Source: a virus. From it: a DNA stretch of 21,402 bases. Under the pieces are notes generated by a model. That model was not told where the DNA came from. It searched no databases and worked only from the letters and a program-made list of their open reading frames with translations. The position numbers and the translations under genes are program-made. The stretch lies in IMG/VR virus record IMGVR_UViG_3300030419_004081, positions 1 through 21,402 of that record. One strand, given 5' to 3'. Below, in pieces: positions 1 to 8,092 of the stretch (the stretch's first letter is position 1; each line of letters starts with the position of its first letter).

Positions 1-1293
1 GGCGCACTAATCGTTGCACCAAAAGGTGTTTACAAAAACTGGATAGCACAAGAGATACCAACACATTTACCTGACCATATACAATGTCGAACGTTTCAAT
101 GGGTTGCTCCATCATCACGAACCAAAGAAGATCAAGAACTGTTGAGTCAATTGTATCAAGACACACGTGATCCGTCGTTGACTTTGTTTGTCATGAACAT
201 CGAAGCGTTCTCTTCTAAACCTGGACTTGAAGAAGCCACTAAGTTTTTATCTGCATATCGTGCGATGATGGCAATCGATGAAAGCACAACAATAAAAACA
301 CCATCTGCTAAACGAACCAAAAATGTCATAGCAGTCAGTCGTTATGCGTATTACAAACGAATCATGACCGGCAGTCCTGTCACCAAAAGCCCTCTTGACT
401 TGTATTCACAGTGTGAGTTTTTAGATCCTGACTTACTGGGTCACAGCTCGTACTATACGTTTCGTGCACGCTATGCGAATATGCAAACAATTAACGTTGG
501 CGGTCGTTCGGTAAGCATTGTCAGACCAAACAACAGCTATCGTAATCTTGGTGAGCTGTCAGATACCGTTGGTCGTTTTTCGTATAGAATACTCAAAGAA
601 GATTGTTTGGATTTACCAGACAAGGTATTTGAAAAACGAATTGTTGAGCTGACCAAAGAACAAAAGAAAGCATACGACATGATGCGAACAATTGCACTTG
701 CCGAACTTGACGGCAAAGTTTGTTCGACCGTGAATGTGTTGACACAGTTGCTTCGATTGCATCAGATAACTTGTGGCCATTTTAAGGCAGATGATGGCAC
801 AATTAAGCACTTAAAAAACAATCGACTTGATGAATTGATGGCACTTTTAGAAGAAACAGAGGGCAAGGTTATAATCTGGGCAAACTATGTCGAGGATATA
901 AAAAATATAGTCGCGACTCTGAAAAAAACGCACGGAGAGGCCTCTACAGTCGAATATCACGGGTCAGTAGACCAAAGGGTTCGCCAGAAGCAGATTGCTC
1001 TGTTTCAAGAGAAAAACGGCCCTGCGCGCTATTTCGTTGGAAACCCACAGACGGGTGGCTATGGAATCACGCTCACAGCTGCAAACACGGTAGTATACTA
1101 CTCTAACAACTATGACCTTGAAAAAAGACTGCAGTCCGAAGACCGAGCACACAGAATAGGGCAGACAAATAAGGTCACCTATGTTGACCTGATATGTGAA
1201 AAGACTGTTGATGAAAAAATTGTAAAGGCGTTGCGTAATAAAATTAATGTGGCGAATGAAATACTCGGGGAAGATTTGAAGAGTTGGATCTAA
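1..1293 (+). CDS. SNF2-family DNA helicase/ATPase, 5'-truncated at window edge
   Basis: The frame is open from base 1 to a TAA at 1291, giving 430 visible residues; the Walker A region lies beyond the left edge. The residues before the first internal TTG (LIVAPKGVYKNW) already form SNF2 motif Ia, so translation does not begin inside the window. Seen in order: motif II as DEST at about residues 93-96 followed by IKTPSAKRTK; motif III as MTGSP; then helicase lobe 2 with VIIWANYVEDI, YHGS, GGYGITLTAANTV and motif VI QSEDRAHRIGQ, which is diagnostic of SNF2 proteins. SNF2-like proteins in phages are usually assigned to DNA replication, recombination or remodelling; the exact job is inference. DEST replaces the usual DEAH/DEGH. 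It is the only + strand gene and converges on the structural operon, overlapping its last gene by 4 bp (1290-1293), so it probably belongs to the early/replication side. Confidence 0.93.
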   Translation, partial: GALIVAPKGVYKNWIAQEIPTHLPDHIQCRTFQWVAPSSRTKEDQELLSQLYQDTRDPSLTLFVMNIEAFSSKPGLEEATKFLSAYRAMMAIDESTTIKTPSAKRTKNVIAVSRYAYYKRIMTGSPVTKSPLDLYSQCEFLDPDLLGHSSYYTFRARYANMQTINVGGRSVSIVRPNNSYRNLGELSDTVGRFSYRILKEDCLDLPDKVFEKRIVELTKEQKKAYDMMRTIALAELDGKVCSTVNVLTQLLRLHQITCGHFKADDGTIKHLKNNRLDELMALLEETEGKVIIWANYVEDIKNIVATLKKTHGEASTVEYHGSVDQRVRQKQIALFQEKNGPARYFVGNPQTGGYGITLTAANTVVYYSNNYDLEKRLQSEDRAHRIGQTNKVTYVDLICEKTVDEKIVKALRNKINVANEILGEDLKSWI

Positions 1294-1520
1294 AGTATCT
1301 CTGCGATAAAATAGATAATACCAAGAATAATAGATATGGCTGCAAACGATGCTGCAGCACCCATAAACCATGTCATCATTTGGCGTAGTTCGAATGTGTG
1401 TTTGTTGATGCGTTCTTGGTGATTGTTTAAGTTGTCCAACTTCTCTTCAAATATTTTATAACGAAGCTCGCACTCTTTTAGATGAGCCTCAAGCGCGTAC
1501 TTTGTGTTATCGTCCGTCAT
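1290..1520 (-). CDS. Small coiled-coil plus single-TM protein, possible holin-like
   Basis: A 76-aa protein. Residues about 5-46 are charged and heptad-like (LKECELRYKIFEEKLDNLN), consistent with a coiled coil. Residues about 50-75 form one hydrophobic segment (GAAASFAAISIILGIIYF) ending two or three residues from the C-terminus. This layout, cytoplasmic helix plus C-terminal membrane anchor, resembles XhlA-type phage lysis accessory proteins, but no specific motif proves it. The ATG shares ATGA with the stop of the 1507-aa gene (1517-1520), and an AGAGGG ribosome-binding site lies inside that gene at 1526-1531, so it is translationally coupled. It is the last gene of the leftward operon. Last position in a late operon fits lysis, but no endolysin is visible nearby. 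A structural membrane-contact role is equally possible. Confidence 0.72.
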   Translation of the reverse strand: MTDDNTKYALEAHLKECELRYKIFEEKLDNLNNHQERINKHTFELRQMMTWFMGAAASFAAISIILGIIYFIAEIL

Positions 1521-4500
1521 GCTGACCCTCTGTTTCGTTGTCTTATAGCTAGTTCAGTCGGAGATAGCAAGGCAGTTTCTGTAGGCGTCACTCCTTGTGT
1601 TGTCCCCGTGGCCACAGGCGGTGCCACCTGAGGTGTTGCTGCAGTTGCCTGTGGTTGGGTTATTGGAAACTGAGGCACAGTTGTTTGCGTAACTGGTTGT
1701 TGAACAGGTGTTGCCGAAGATAAATCTATATCATCTATAGACTGTAAAAAATCATCAAAATTAAATTCCGTGTCGGGCATTTGTCCTGTTTTAATTATTT
1801 GAATAAAGTCTTCCAAAGATGTGTCTAAAGAAAGACCGTCAAGTTTGTCCGCTAAATCTTCTATTCTGTCAAAATCTATAATATCCTCAATGTCTTTTCC
1901 TAAATCTTCAGCTTTATTATTTAAATTGGTGTCATCATAATCAATAAATCTTGGATTAAATTCGTTATCCATTGCTCGTTCTAAACTTGTGCCCAAGTTA
2001 GGCCTTCTTATTTGTTCTAAAATAGTATCTTCATCAACGCCCAATACCATAAAATCATCAATAATTTTTTTTAATTTTTTAGATTGAATAAAATGAGAGA
2101 CCAATTCTTTTTTGTATGTGTCAAAACTAAGTTGTTTAGTTGGATTTATTGCACCGTTAATAGTTTTGTTAAATCCGCTTTTTCCAATCCCCATATTTCT
2201 ACTGACTTTACTCATTGTGTATCCATAAGATTTTTTAGGATTAAATTCAGATGTAGAAAATCCAGCAAACCATTTTAAAAGTTGTTGATTTAAGTTTCTT
2301 GGTTTGCCCGATGCCTCCAGTTCTTTGTTTAACGCCTGTGTAGTATCTTCAATTTGTGTAAATGTTGTAGGCCTTGCTTTTTCCCAAAAATAAGAAAAAC
2401 TTTTATTTAAAACTTCCTCTAAATTATCAAAATCTGGATCATAAATAGTGCTACCACTTCTCTTTCTGTTAAGTGCTATTTCTCCAAGAATCTCATAAAC
2501 TATTGGCACATCCATCAGCGGACCAAACAAATGATCGATTACTCCTGGATCTCTGTCTTCTCCTAAAGGAGACAAAATAGTGCCGCCGAAAATTCTCATT
2601 TTTAGTCTTTTAAAAAAAGCTTCCTCTGTTCTTTCTTTAAATAAATCATCAAAGGCGGCTATAAAAGCATAGTGAGGAAACACGGTTTGTAAATTATTAA
2701 TCCAAAAATTTCCGTCCTCATCTGGAGCACTTAAAGGTATGACACCTGTTTTTGCATAAGGCGGAGCAGCAGAATCTTTGTACGCCTGCATCATTTCTTC
2801 CGAGACTCCAGTCCCTTTCATTGCCATGGCTGTGACCGCGGCGGGAGCGCCCATCACCGTTCCTAGCCCTAACATTCGACGCCATCCCATGTAACGCACA
2901 GCCTCTTGAACTGCTTTATCAGGATGAACAAAATTAATTTCTCTTCTTAAATACAACATGTTTTGAGAAACACTTCTCAACATTTCAGAGGCAAATGACA
3001 CGAAGTTTCCAAGAAAAGGAAAATTTCTAATTTCTTGTGTTATGTATGGGACACGACTGTATGTTGGAAAAGAGGCGTTGATCATTTCGGCAGAAGTTTC
3101 ATTAACTATTTCTAAAATACTTTTTTCTTTGCCAGCTGCATCTAAAGGGTCAAAACGTCTTTTAAAAACTTGACTGTAGTAAGCTTCAGCAACTTCTCTG
3201 TTTTTTAATATTGGTTTGTATATGCTTTGTAACGCGTGATATCCGTAGATTCTCCAAATATAATCACCAGCTTGGTACACATCAATTAATTTTTTTGTAA
3301 CCACATTGTTAAAAAATTTTTGTGTTAGTTTTGCCGTTGTGTCTAACGTTCCGCTTCCTATTTCAGCCAAGAGTGTTTGTAATTCTCCAACCGTGGCTGA
3401 TTGGTCTGTGATGCCTCGTTTTGCATAATCTTCAACCAATTCTACAAAATCGTTGGAGTTCATTTTACTTTTACCAACTATGTCTCTTAAAACATATTGA
3501 AAAGCTGTTGTCATGTCTGTGCCAGCGCCAATCAAACCCATGATCATTGGAAATGTAGACGCTGTTGTAAAGTTACGAATAATTGTTTGCTGACTACCCA
3601 CGGTCTTACCAGCTGAAATGAGTGTTTTTGGAAACAAAGCAAGGCGCATAAATTCAAATTTATTTAACGTGTCAACAAACACTCCGTCATCATACAGTGC
3701 TTTTGCAAAGCTAGGTGTTGTAAAATATTCTCCAATTTCTTGTCCTATAGGTAAACGACTATTTTGCCTAACGATAATTCTTTCCAAAGGCGTTCCCACT
3801 ATGCCAGGAAAAAATTTATTAAAATTATTAACCGCTTGTTCAATACTTGGACCTTTAAACATAAAAGGCTTTTGACCTGCTGCTATCATGTCATCATTTA
3901 ACTGAATAAGTTTTGTATGAAAATTTGATTGTTGCACTAAATTAGCAAACTCATTAACTGTGCTCATGATCATACTTCTAGGGTCTGTTTCTTTGCCTAA
4001 TAATTTTTGCATCATTTGTGGCATTGTTTCTCCAGGGTTTAAAAGTGGGGCGTCTGGAGCAAAATCTTTTAATTTATTAGTAATTGTTTCTTCAAGAGTT
4101 CTTGGACTAAAATTACCAGCTCGAGCCTCTTTTACAATGTCAGTAATAACTTGTTTTGATTGACTCAGTGTCATGCCCGTGCCTTCAGCCGTTTCATGAA
4201 ACCACTTTGCCGCTTCGTCAACAATTTCTCTGTTTGGTTTAAATTTTTCTCTGCTTCTCAACACAGCATACGATTGAGTAAGATAACTTTTTACATCGTC
4301 ATAAAAAGAATTCATAGTTTGTTCAGTGCCATCAAGTAGTCTAGGAGCTATTGCTGAACTTTCTTTTTTTAAATTTTGAATAGTATTATAGACAGTTTGA
4401 ATATTGTTTCTCATTTCTTTTGTTGGAAACAATGTTTTATTTTGAGCAAAATACCCTGGTTTATTTTTAATAACTTTTACAATATTATCATATAGCATCT

Positions 4501-6040
4501 CTCTTCTAAGTGAGTTGTTCAACTGACCATATTGATTTACATCATCTCCTAATTTGTATACAGCGCGTTCTAACTCGTCCAGCGCTGCACTTACTTTTTT
4601 GTTTTTACCTCTCACGTTTAAAAGAAATTCACGTGACGCCACCTTACTTTCAGGAGTAAATCGACCCGTGCTACTTAAATATTCTAAGGTTCTGGCTGTT
4701 GCGCCTTTAAATTGTTCTTTTAAATTTGATGATGTCCAGTCATACATTCTCCAATCTTGAAATTTTGGAAACATATTTTTAGATGCATTATCAAACCAAG
4801 TCCCTAGTTTTTCACCTGGTTTTGTTTTGGAAATTATTTTTCCTGTGCCGTCCACTGCCCATTTCATTCCGTCGTATCCCTTTTGCAACATTAAAGCATA
4901 TAAATTTAAATTTGCATTAAGGCCTTTAACTGCAGCTCCTCCTACATAATACAACGGATAACCAACAGCATATTTTAAAGCTGGAGGTATTGCTGTTCCA
5001 AACAATCCTGTAAGTGTGCCTTCGTTTAAACCAATTCTAAGTCTGTTTCGTATTGCAGCCGCTGCCTTTTCAGAACCGTAAAGATTGGCTTCTTCTTCTA
5101 ATCTTGTTACTTTTCTAGTTCCCTCCATGCCAGGAACAAAACCCAACATGTTTCCAATATCATCAAGCGCATAAGCCGGCACATCTTTTTCGTCAGATGT
5201 AAATAAATATGCAGCTGGTATGCCTGGTATTGCCCAATAACCAAACTTAGCACCAACATTTGATATTTTGCCCATCGTGCCTGTTCGCCCCAAGTTAGCT
5301 AATTTTTGATAACCTTTTATTTTACCAAATAAGTTTACAGCCTTTGCGTAAGGTATACCATACTGTGTTGTAAATCTTGCAAAATCAGCAACACCGTTTC
5401 CTTCTAAATTAATTGTTGACCAGTTTTCTTCTATATCTGTTAAAAAATTTGTATCCAAGCCTAAATCAGCAAATTCTGCAAGAGTGGTGGCCACACCTTT
5501 CGTTGCTCGACTGAGTCCTTCAGATGTTCCAATCGATAATGATTCTGTAAAAGTGGGCTTCCAATCTTGTGCACCAAGTGGTTGTTGTCTTCTGGTTGCG
5601 TTGTAAATAGCTGTTAGTGCGCTTTGATCGTCTAAATTGTCTAGGGGATAGACCATTTTAGTGCCTGTTAGGTTAGAAAATCTATCCAGGTCAGTGTTTT
5701 TTTGTTCTCTGGCACTACTAAAAAAATCACTAAAAGATCCAAAATTTAATTCAGGAACATCTTCTTGAACTTTAAATTGTTTTAAAACATCTTCTGTAAT
5801 TTTAAAATTAGGGTCTTTTGATTTTTTGCTAAAATAGTGATCAACAACTTCTGGCTTGTTTTTAAACACATCTCGTAAAAGAGCTTCTTCACTGCCTGGA
5901 CCAAATCTTAAATCGTCTAATGCGTCTATTTCTTTCATGAAAAGATCAAAGTCAGAGTCTGCTGGAGTTGTTGGAACGCTTACGCTTGAACCGATGTCAT
6001 CTATTGATTTTAAAAAATCTTCAAACTCTTTGTCGTCCAT
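1517..6040 (-). CDS. Very large virion-associated protein (1507 aa), candidate internal/ejection protein
   Basis: I do not recognise a catalytic domain; no lytic transglycosylase, peptidase or polymerase motif was seen. The N-terminus is acidic with a FEDFLKSIDDI motif (6-16), a looser copy at about 30-44, and nearly the same motif FDDFLQSIDDI at 1428-1438. Several apolar, Gly/Ala-rich stretches (about 264-280, 343-373, 827-850, 1047-1077) could contact membrane. The segment FPFLGNFVSFASEML is of a kind I associate with very large phage inner proteins, at low certainty. The end is a Pro/Gln/Thr-rich linker followed by LLSPTELAIRQRNRG. Size and place after the 258-aa and 419-aa genes recall T7 gp16 in the gp14-gp15-gp16 ejectosome, which is inference. 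Start at 6040 is supported by TAAGGAG at 6049-6055, overlapping the stop of the preceding gene. An alternative is a polyvalent-type protein delivered with the genome. Confidence 0.8.
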   Translation of the reverse strand: MDDKEFEDFLKSIDDIGSSVSVPTTPADSDFDLFMKEIDALDDLRFGPGSEEALLRDVFKNKPEVVDHYFSKKSKDPNFKITEDVLKQFKVQEDVPELNFGSFSDFFSSAREQKNTDLDRFSNLTGTKMVYPLDNLDDQSALTAIYNATRRQQPLGAQDWKPTFTESLSIGTSEGLSRATKGVATTLAEFADLGLDTNFLTDIEENWSTINLEGNGVADFARFTTQYGIPYAKAVNLFGKIKGYQKLANLGRTGTMGKISNVGAKFGYWAIPGIPAAYLFTSDEKDVPAYALDDIGNMLGFVPGMEGTRKVTRLEEEANLYGSEKAAAAIRNRLRIGLNEGTLTGLFGTAIPPALKYAVGYPLYYVGGAAVKGLNANLNLYALMLQKGYDGMKWAVDGTGKIISKTKPGEKLGTWFDNASKNMFPKFQDWRMYDWTSSNLKEQFKGATARTLEYLSSTGRFTPESKVASREFLLNVRGKNKKVSAALDELERAVYKLGDDVNQYGQLNNSLRREMLYDNIVKVIKNKPGYFAQNKTLFPTKEMRNNIQTVYNTIQNLKKESSAIAPRLLDGTEQTMNSFYDDVKSYLTQSYAVLRSREKFKPNREIVDEAAKWFHETAEGTGMTLSQSKQVITDIVKEARAGNFSPRTLEETITNKLKDFAPDAPLLNPGETMPQMMQKLLGKETDPRSMIMSTVNEFANLVQQSNFHTKLIQLNDDMIAAGQKPFMFKGPSIEQAVNNFNKFFPGIVGTPLERIIVRQNSRLPIGQEIGEYFTTPSFAKALYDDGVFVDTLNKFEFMRLALFPKTLISAGKTVGSQQTIIRNFTTASTFPMIMGLIGAGTDMTTAFQYVLRDIVGKSKMNSNDFVELVEDYAKRGITDQSATVGELQTLLAEIGSGTLDTTAKLTQKFFNNVVTKKLIDVYQAGDYIWRIYGYHALQSIYKPILKNREVAEAYYSQVFKRRFDPLDAAGKEKSILEIVNETSAEMINASFPTYSRVPYITQEIRNFPFLGNFVSFASEMLRSVSQNMLYLRREINFVHPDKAVQEAVRYMGWRRMLGLGTVMGAPAAVTAMAMKGTGVSEEMMQAYKDSAAPPYAKTGVIPLSAPDEDGNFWINNLQTVFPHYAFIAAFDDLFKERTEEAFFKRLKMRIFGGTILSPLGEDRDPGVIDHLFGPLMDVPIVYEILGEIALNRKRSGSTIYDPDFDNLEEVLNKSFSYFWEKARPTTFTQIEDTTQALNKELEASGKPRNLNQQLLKWFAGFSTSEFNPKKSYGYTMSKVSRNMGIGKSGFNKTINGAINPTKQLSFDTYKKELVSHFIQSKKLKKIIDDFMVLGVDEDTILEQIRRPNLGTSLERAMDNEFNPRFIDYDDTNLNNKAEDLGKDIEDIIDFDRIEDLADKLDGLSLDTSLEDFIQIIKTGQMPDTEFNFDDFLQSIDDIDLSSATPVQQPVTQTTVPQFPITQPQATAATPQVAPPVATGTTQGVTPTETALLSPTELAIRQRNRGSA

Positions 6041-6048
6041 TGAGTCTG

Positions 6049-6055
6049 CTCCTTA
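6049..6055 (-). promoter_or_regulatory. Ribosome-binding site fused to stop codon (TAAGGAG)
   Basis: On the minus strand the TAA stop of the 419-aa gene (6053-6055) is the first half of TAAGGAG, the Shine-Dalgarno sequence for the 1507-aa gene. Eight bases separate it from the ATG at 6040. It fixes that start and suggests coupled translation. Confidence 0.85.
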
Positions 6056-7312
6056 TTTTAAAAGGTCAAGATTAAGAGTGTCTTGTCCAGCCTGTAATAA
6101 GTTAGCGTTTATTTTTTCTATGACTTGTGTAAACTGCTCAACTGTTAATTCTCCGTTAAAAAATCTTCTTTGCGCTTCTTGAGCTTTAATTACAGTTTTA
6201 GCAAGAGCGTCATCGTCTGCAGCTGCACTTAATAAATCTCCGCTGTTCGCTAAAAGATTTGGCAATTCGCTTCCCTCAGCAAGTCTTAAAAGATCAGCAG
6301 CGTTGTCCGCCATCGTAATTTGGTTTGTAGGAACAGAACTAACAGGATCTAATCCTGCCATAACCATTAAATTATTATACTGACTTACAAAATTATCGTA
6401 TTCTCCTCCACCTTCAAATATTTTCTTTTTAACATTATCTGGAAGTGTTCGTAATAATTCACTCATTATCGATAATTTTTGTTTTTTTAATTGAAATTGT
6501 TTTGTAGACTCTGTTGGTTCACCAGTTGCTAACGCTAAAGTATCCATAACTATTTTCGTGCCTTCTTCGCCCCATTCTTCAGGTTTATCAGGATCGATAC
6601 CTTGTGCAATCAAACTTTTATTTATGAAAGTAAATGCATTAGGTTGTTTTTCTTTCATTAAATCCAACTGTTTAATAGCAAGATTGGTGGTTAGACCAGC
6701 AATGTTTTCAGCAGTGCTTCTATCTTGTTCCGCACTTAGTAAACCTAATTCTTTACTTTGTTCTTTCATTTTAAGAGCTGTTTCAGCTCTTTGAGCCTGC
6801 GATAACAAATCTAGTTCTTTTCTACGTGCCGCGTAATCAGCTGCGTCAGCTGATAAATTACCAATAAAAGTTGCAAACTGGCTTTGCCCTTCTGGAATTG
6901 GATCAGCAATTGTTCGACCAGCGGCTGTTCCAACCGTTGAAAGAGGCGAGCCTTGTGTTTTGCTGTAATCTACAGCCAAAGCTGGATCAGTGTAGTCAAT
7001 TGCAAATTGACTAAAATCAGTTTTTGGCACATCTTTTAACATAAGTTCTGCTAATTGTTTAGTGGCGTCAATGTCTAAGCCACTACCCATAGAAAGACTA
7101 GGATTAACTATTCCTCCAACTTGTGTGTTAGCGGGTAAATTTATATTATGACCTGCATATCCGCCAGGCCCGTCAACCAAGCCTCGTTTAGGAGTTGTCA
7201 CTTGCCCGCCAACTGCATACCCTTCTCTATATTCCAGCCCACTTGCAATACCCGTGCTACGGTGTTCGTGCTGTGGTTGTTTAAACATAGCGCGTTGTAA
7301 AACTTTACTCAT
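6053..7312 (-). CDS. Virion structural protein (419 aa), helical, candidate internal protein
   Basis: The N-terminal 60 residues carry a glycine-rich stretch (EYREGYAVGGQV, KRGLVDGPGGYAG) of a kind very common in marine phage structural proteins. Residues about 150-235 are strongly helical and charged, with RRKELDLLSQAQRAETALKM, KELGLLSAEQ and KQLDLMKEKQ suggesting a coiled coil. The C-terminal third is also helical. No enzyme motif was seen. The gene begins three bases after the stop of the 258-aa gene; only a weak GGG precedes the ATG, so translation probably depends on coupling. Its own stop forms the ribosome-binding site of the 1507-aa gene. By position and size it could be the middle member of a three-protein ejection set (T7 gp15-like). 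That is inference; a scaffold or tail-spanning role cannot be excluded. Confidence 0.8.
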   Translation of the reverse strand: MSKVLQRAMFKQPQHEHRSTGIASGLEYREGYAVGGQVTTPKRGLVDGPGGYAGHNINLPANTQVGGIVNPSLSMGSGLDIDATKQLAELMLKDVPKTDFSQFAIDYTDPALAVDYSKTQGSPLSTVGTAAGRTIADPIPEGQSQFATFIGNLSADAADYAARRKELDLLSQAQRAETALKMKEQSKELGLLSAEQDRSTAENIAGLTTNLAIKQLDLMKEKQPNAFTFINKSLIAQGIDPDKPEEWGEEGTKIVMDTLALATGEPTESTKQFQLKKQKLSIMSELLRTLPDNVKKKIFEGGGEYDNFVSQYNNLMVMAGLDPVSSVPTNQITMADNAADLLRLAEGSELPNLLANSGDLLSAAADDDALAKTVIKAQEAQRRFFNGELTVEQFTQVIEKINANLLQAGQDTLNLDLLK

Positions 7313-7315
7313 AAT

Positions 7316-8092
7316 TTACCCAAATAAATTGCCAATACTTCCAGCAGCAGCGATGCCTGTTAAAATAGGGTTAGGCTGTTGGAACTGTTGGAATGTTGGA
7401 GCGCCACGTAGGGCACTTGCAAACTGACCGAGTCCATAGAATGGTGTTTGATATGTGCCTAAGTTCTGTGCGCCTAAAATTTGTCGTTGTGCTTCGCCAA
7501 GGTCGAACAATTGTCCGACGTCACCAAATAATCCACCTTGTGCAACTTGTCCAAGACGGCCGTAAAGTTGTCCAATACCTGCTTGTGTCTTAGCAGCTTG
7601 TTGCGCTGCTTTTTGTGCGTCTTGTGCTGATCTAAATCTTAATCCACCGACTGCTTTTGCAAGAGCGTCTCCTTGTGCTCGTGCAAGTTCCGCATCCATT
7701 ACTGCACCTCTTGTGCCTGATCCTGCAAAACTACCTGTTTGTATTTGTCTTTGTGCTTGCTGTGCTTGTTGTTGACCAAATAGACGATTAAGATCTGTAG
7801 TTGTTGCATCAACAACTTCTTGTGTATACGGATTCATGTATGCTTGTGCAGCATCTGGCCCTGTTGCACCCATTGCTGCTTGTAATGATTGTGCACCTGC
7901 TGTTAAAAATGGTTGATACGAGCCTAGTCCTGACTGTAATAATTGACCAGCGTCCAGCTGTTGTTGTGTTAAGTCTGGTGCGAGTTGTGCACCTGTTGGA
8001 ATATTGGATTGTTGTATTAAAGATTTATAAGCGTCAATAACCCCACCTGGATCGGCGTATGCGCTTGCTATCGTTTCGTCAAATGTTGCCAT
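7316..8092 (-). CDS. Gln/Ala-rich virion protein with MNPY...GSFAGSG motif, candidate DNA-ejection protein
   Basis: A 258-aa protein. The recognisable core runs from YMNPYTQEVVD (85-95) through a Gln-rich helix (QQQAQQAQRQIQ) to GSFAGSGTRG (120-129) and AELARAQGDALAKA. The pattern MNPY-x-x-x-VVD, helix, GAFGGSR-like turn, helix is widespread in proteins of marine and other podoviruses that are usually annotated as virion or DNA-transfer proteins. The C-terminus ends in a short Gly/Ala apolar segment (ILTGIAAAGSIGNLFG) that could insert in membrane. The start at 8092 overlaps the upstream stop as TAATG, with AGAGG at 8103-8107. Followed by the 419-aa and 1507-aa genes, it would be the smallest member of an ejection cassette (compare T7 gp14, P22 gp7). 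Function is inferred from motif and position. Confidence 0.82.
   Translation of the reverse strand: MATFDETIASAYADPGGVIDAYKSLIQQSNIPTGAQLAPDLTQQQLDAGQLLQSGLGSYQPFLTAGAQSLQAAMGATGPDAAQAYMNPYTQEVVDATTTDLNRLFGQQQAQQAQRQIQTGSFAGSGTRGAVMDAELARAQGDALAKAVGGLRFRSAQDAQKAAQQAAKTQAGIGQLYGRLGQVAQGGLFGDVGQLFDLGEAQRQILGAQNLGTYQTPFYGLGQFASALRGAPTFQQFQQPNPILTGIAAAGSIGNLFG

Noticed and set aside
142-144. TTG as start of the SNF2 gene
   Set aside because: The frame stays open to base 1 and the upstream 47 residues contain SNF2 motif Ia, so the gene is truncated by the window edge.
1172-1190. Inverted repeat AGGTCA-7-TGACCT as a terminator or operator
   Set aside because: Six-base stem inside the SNF2 coding region with no T-tract; likely chance.
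2040-5340. Many T-rich runs on the + strand as terminators
   Set aside because: They are within the AT-rich 1507-aa coding sequence (Lys/Phe codons on the other strand) and have no GC stems before them.
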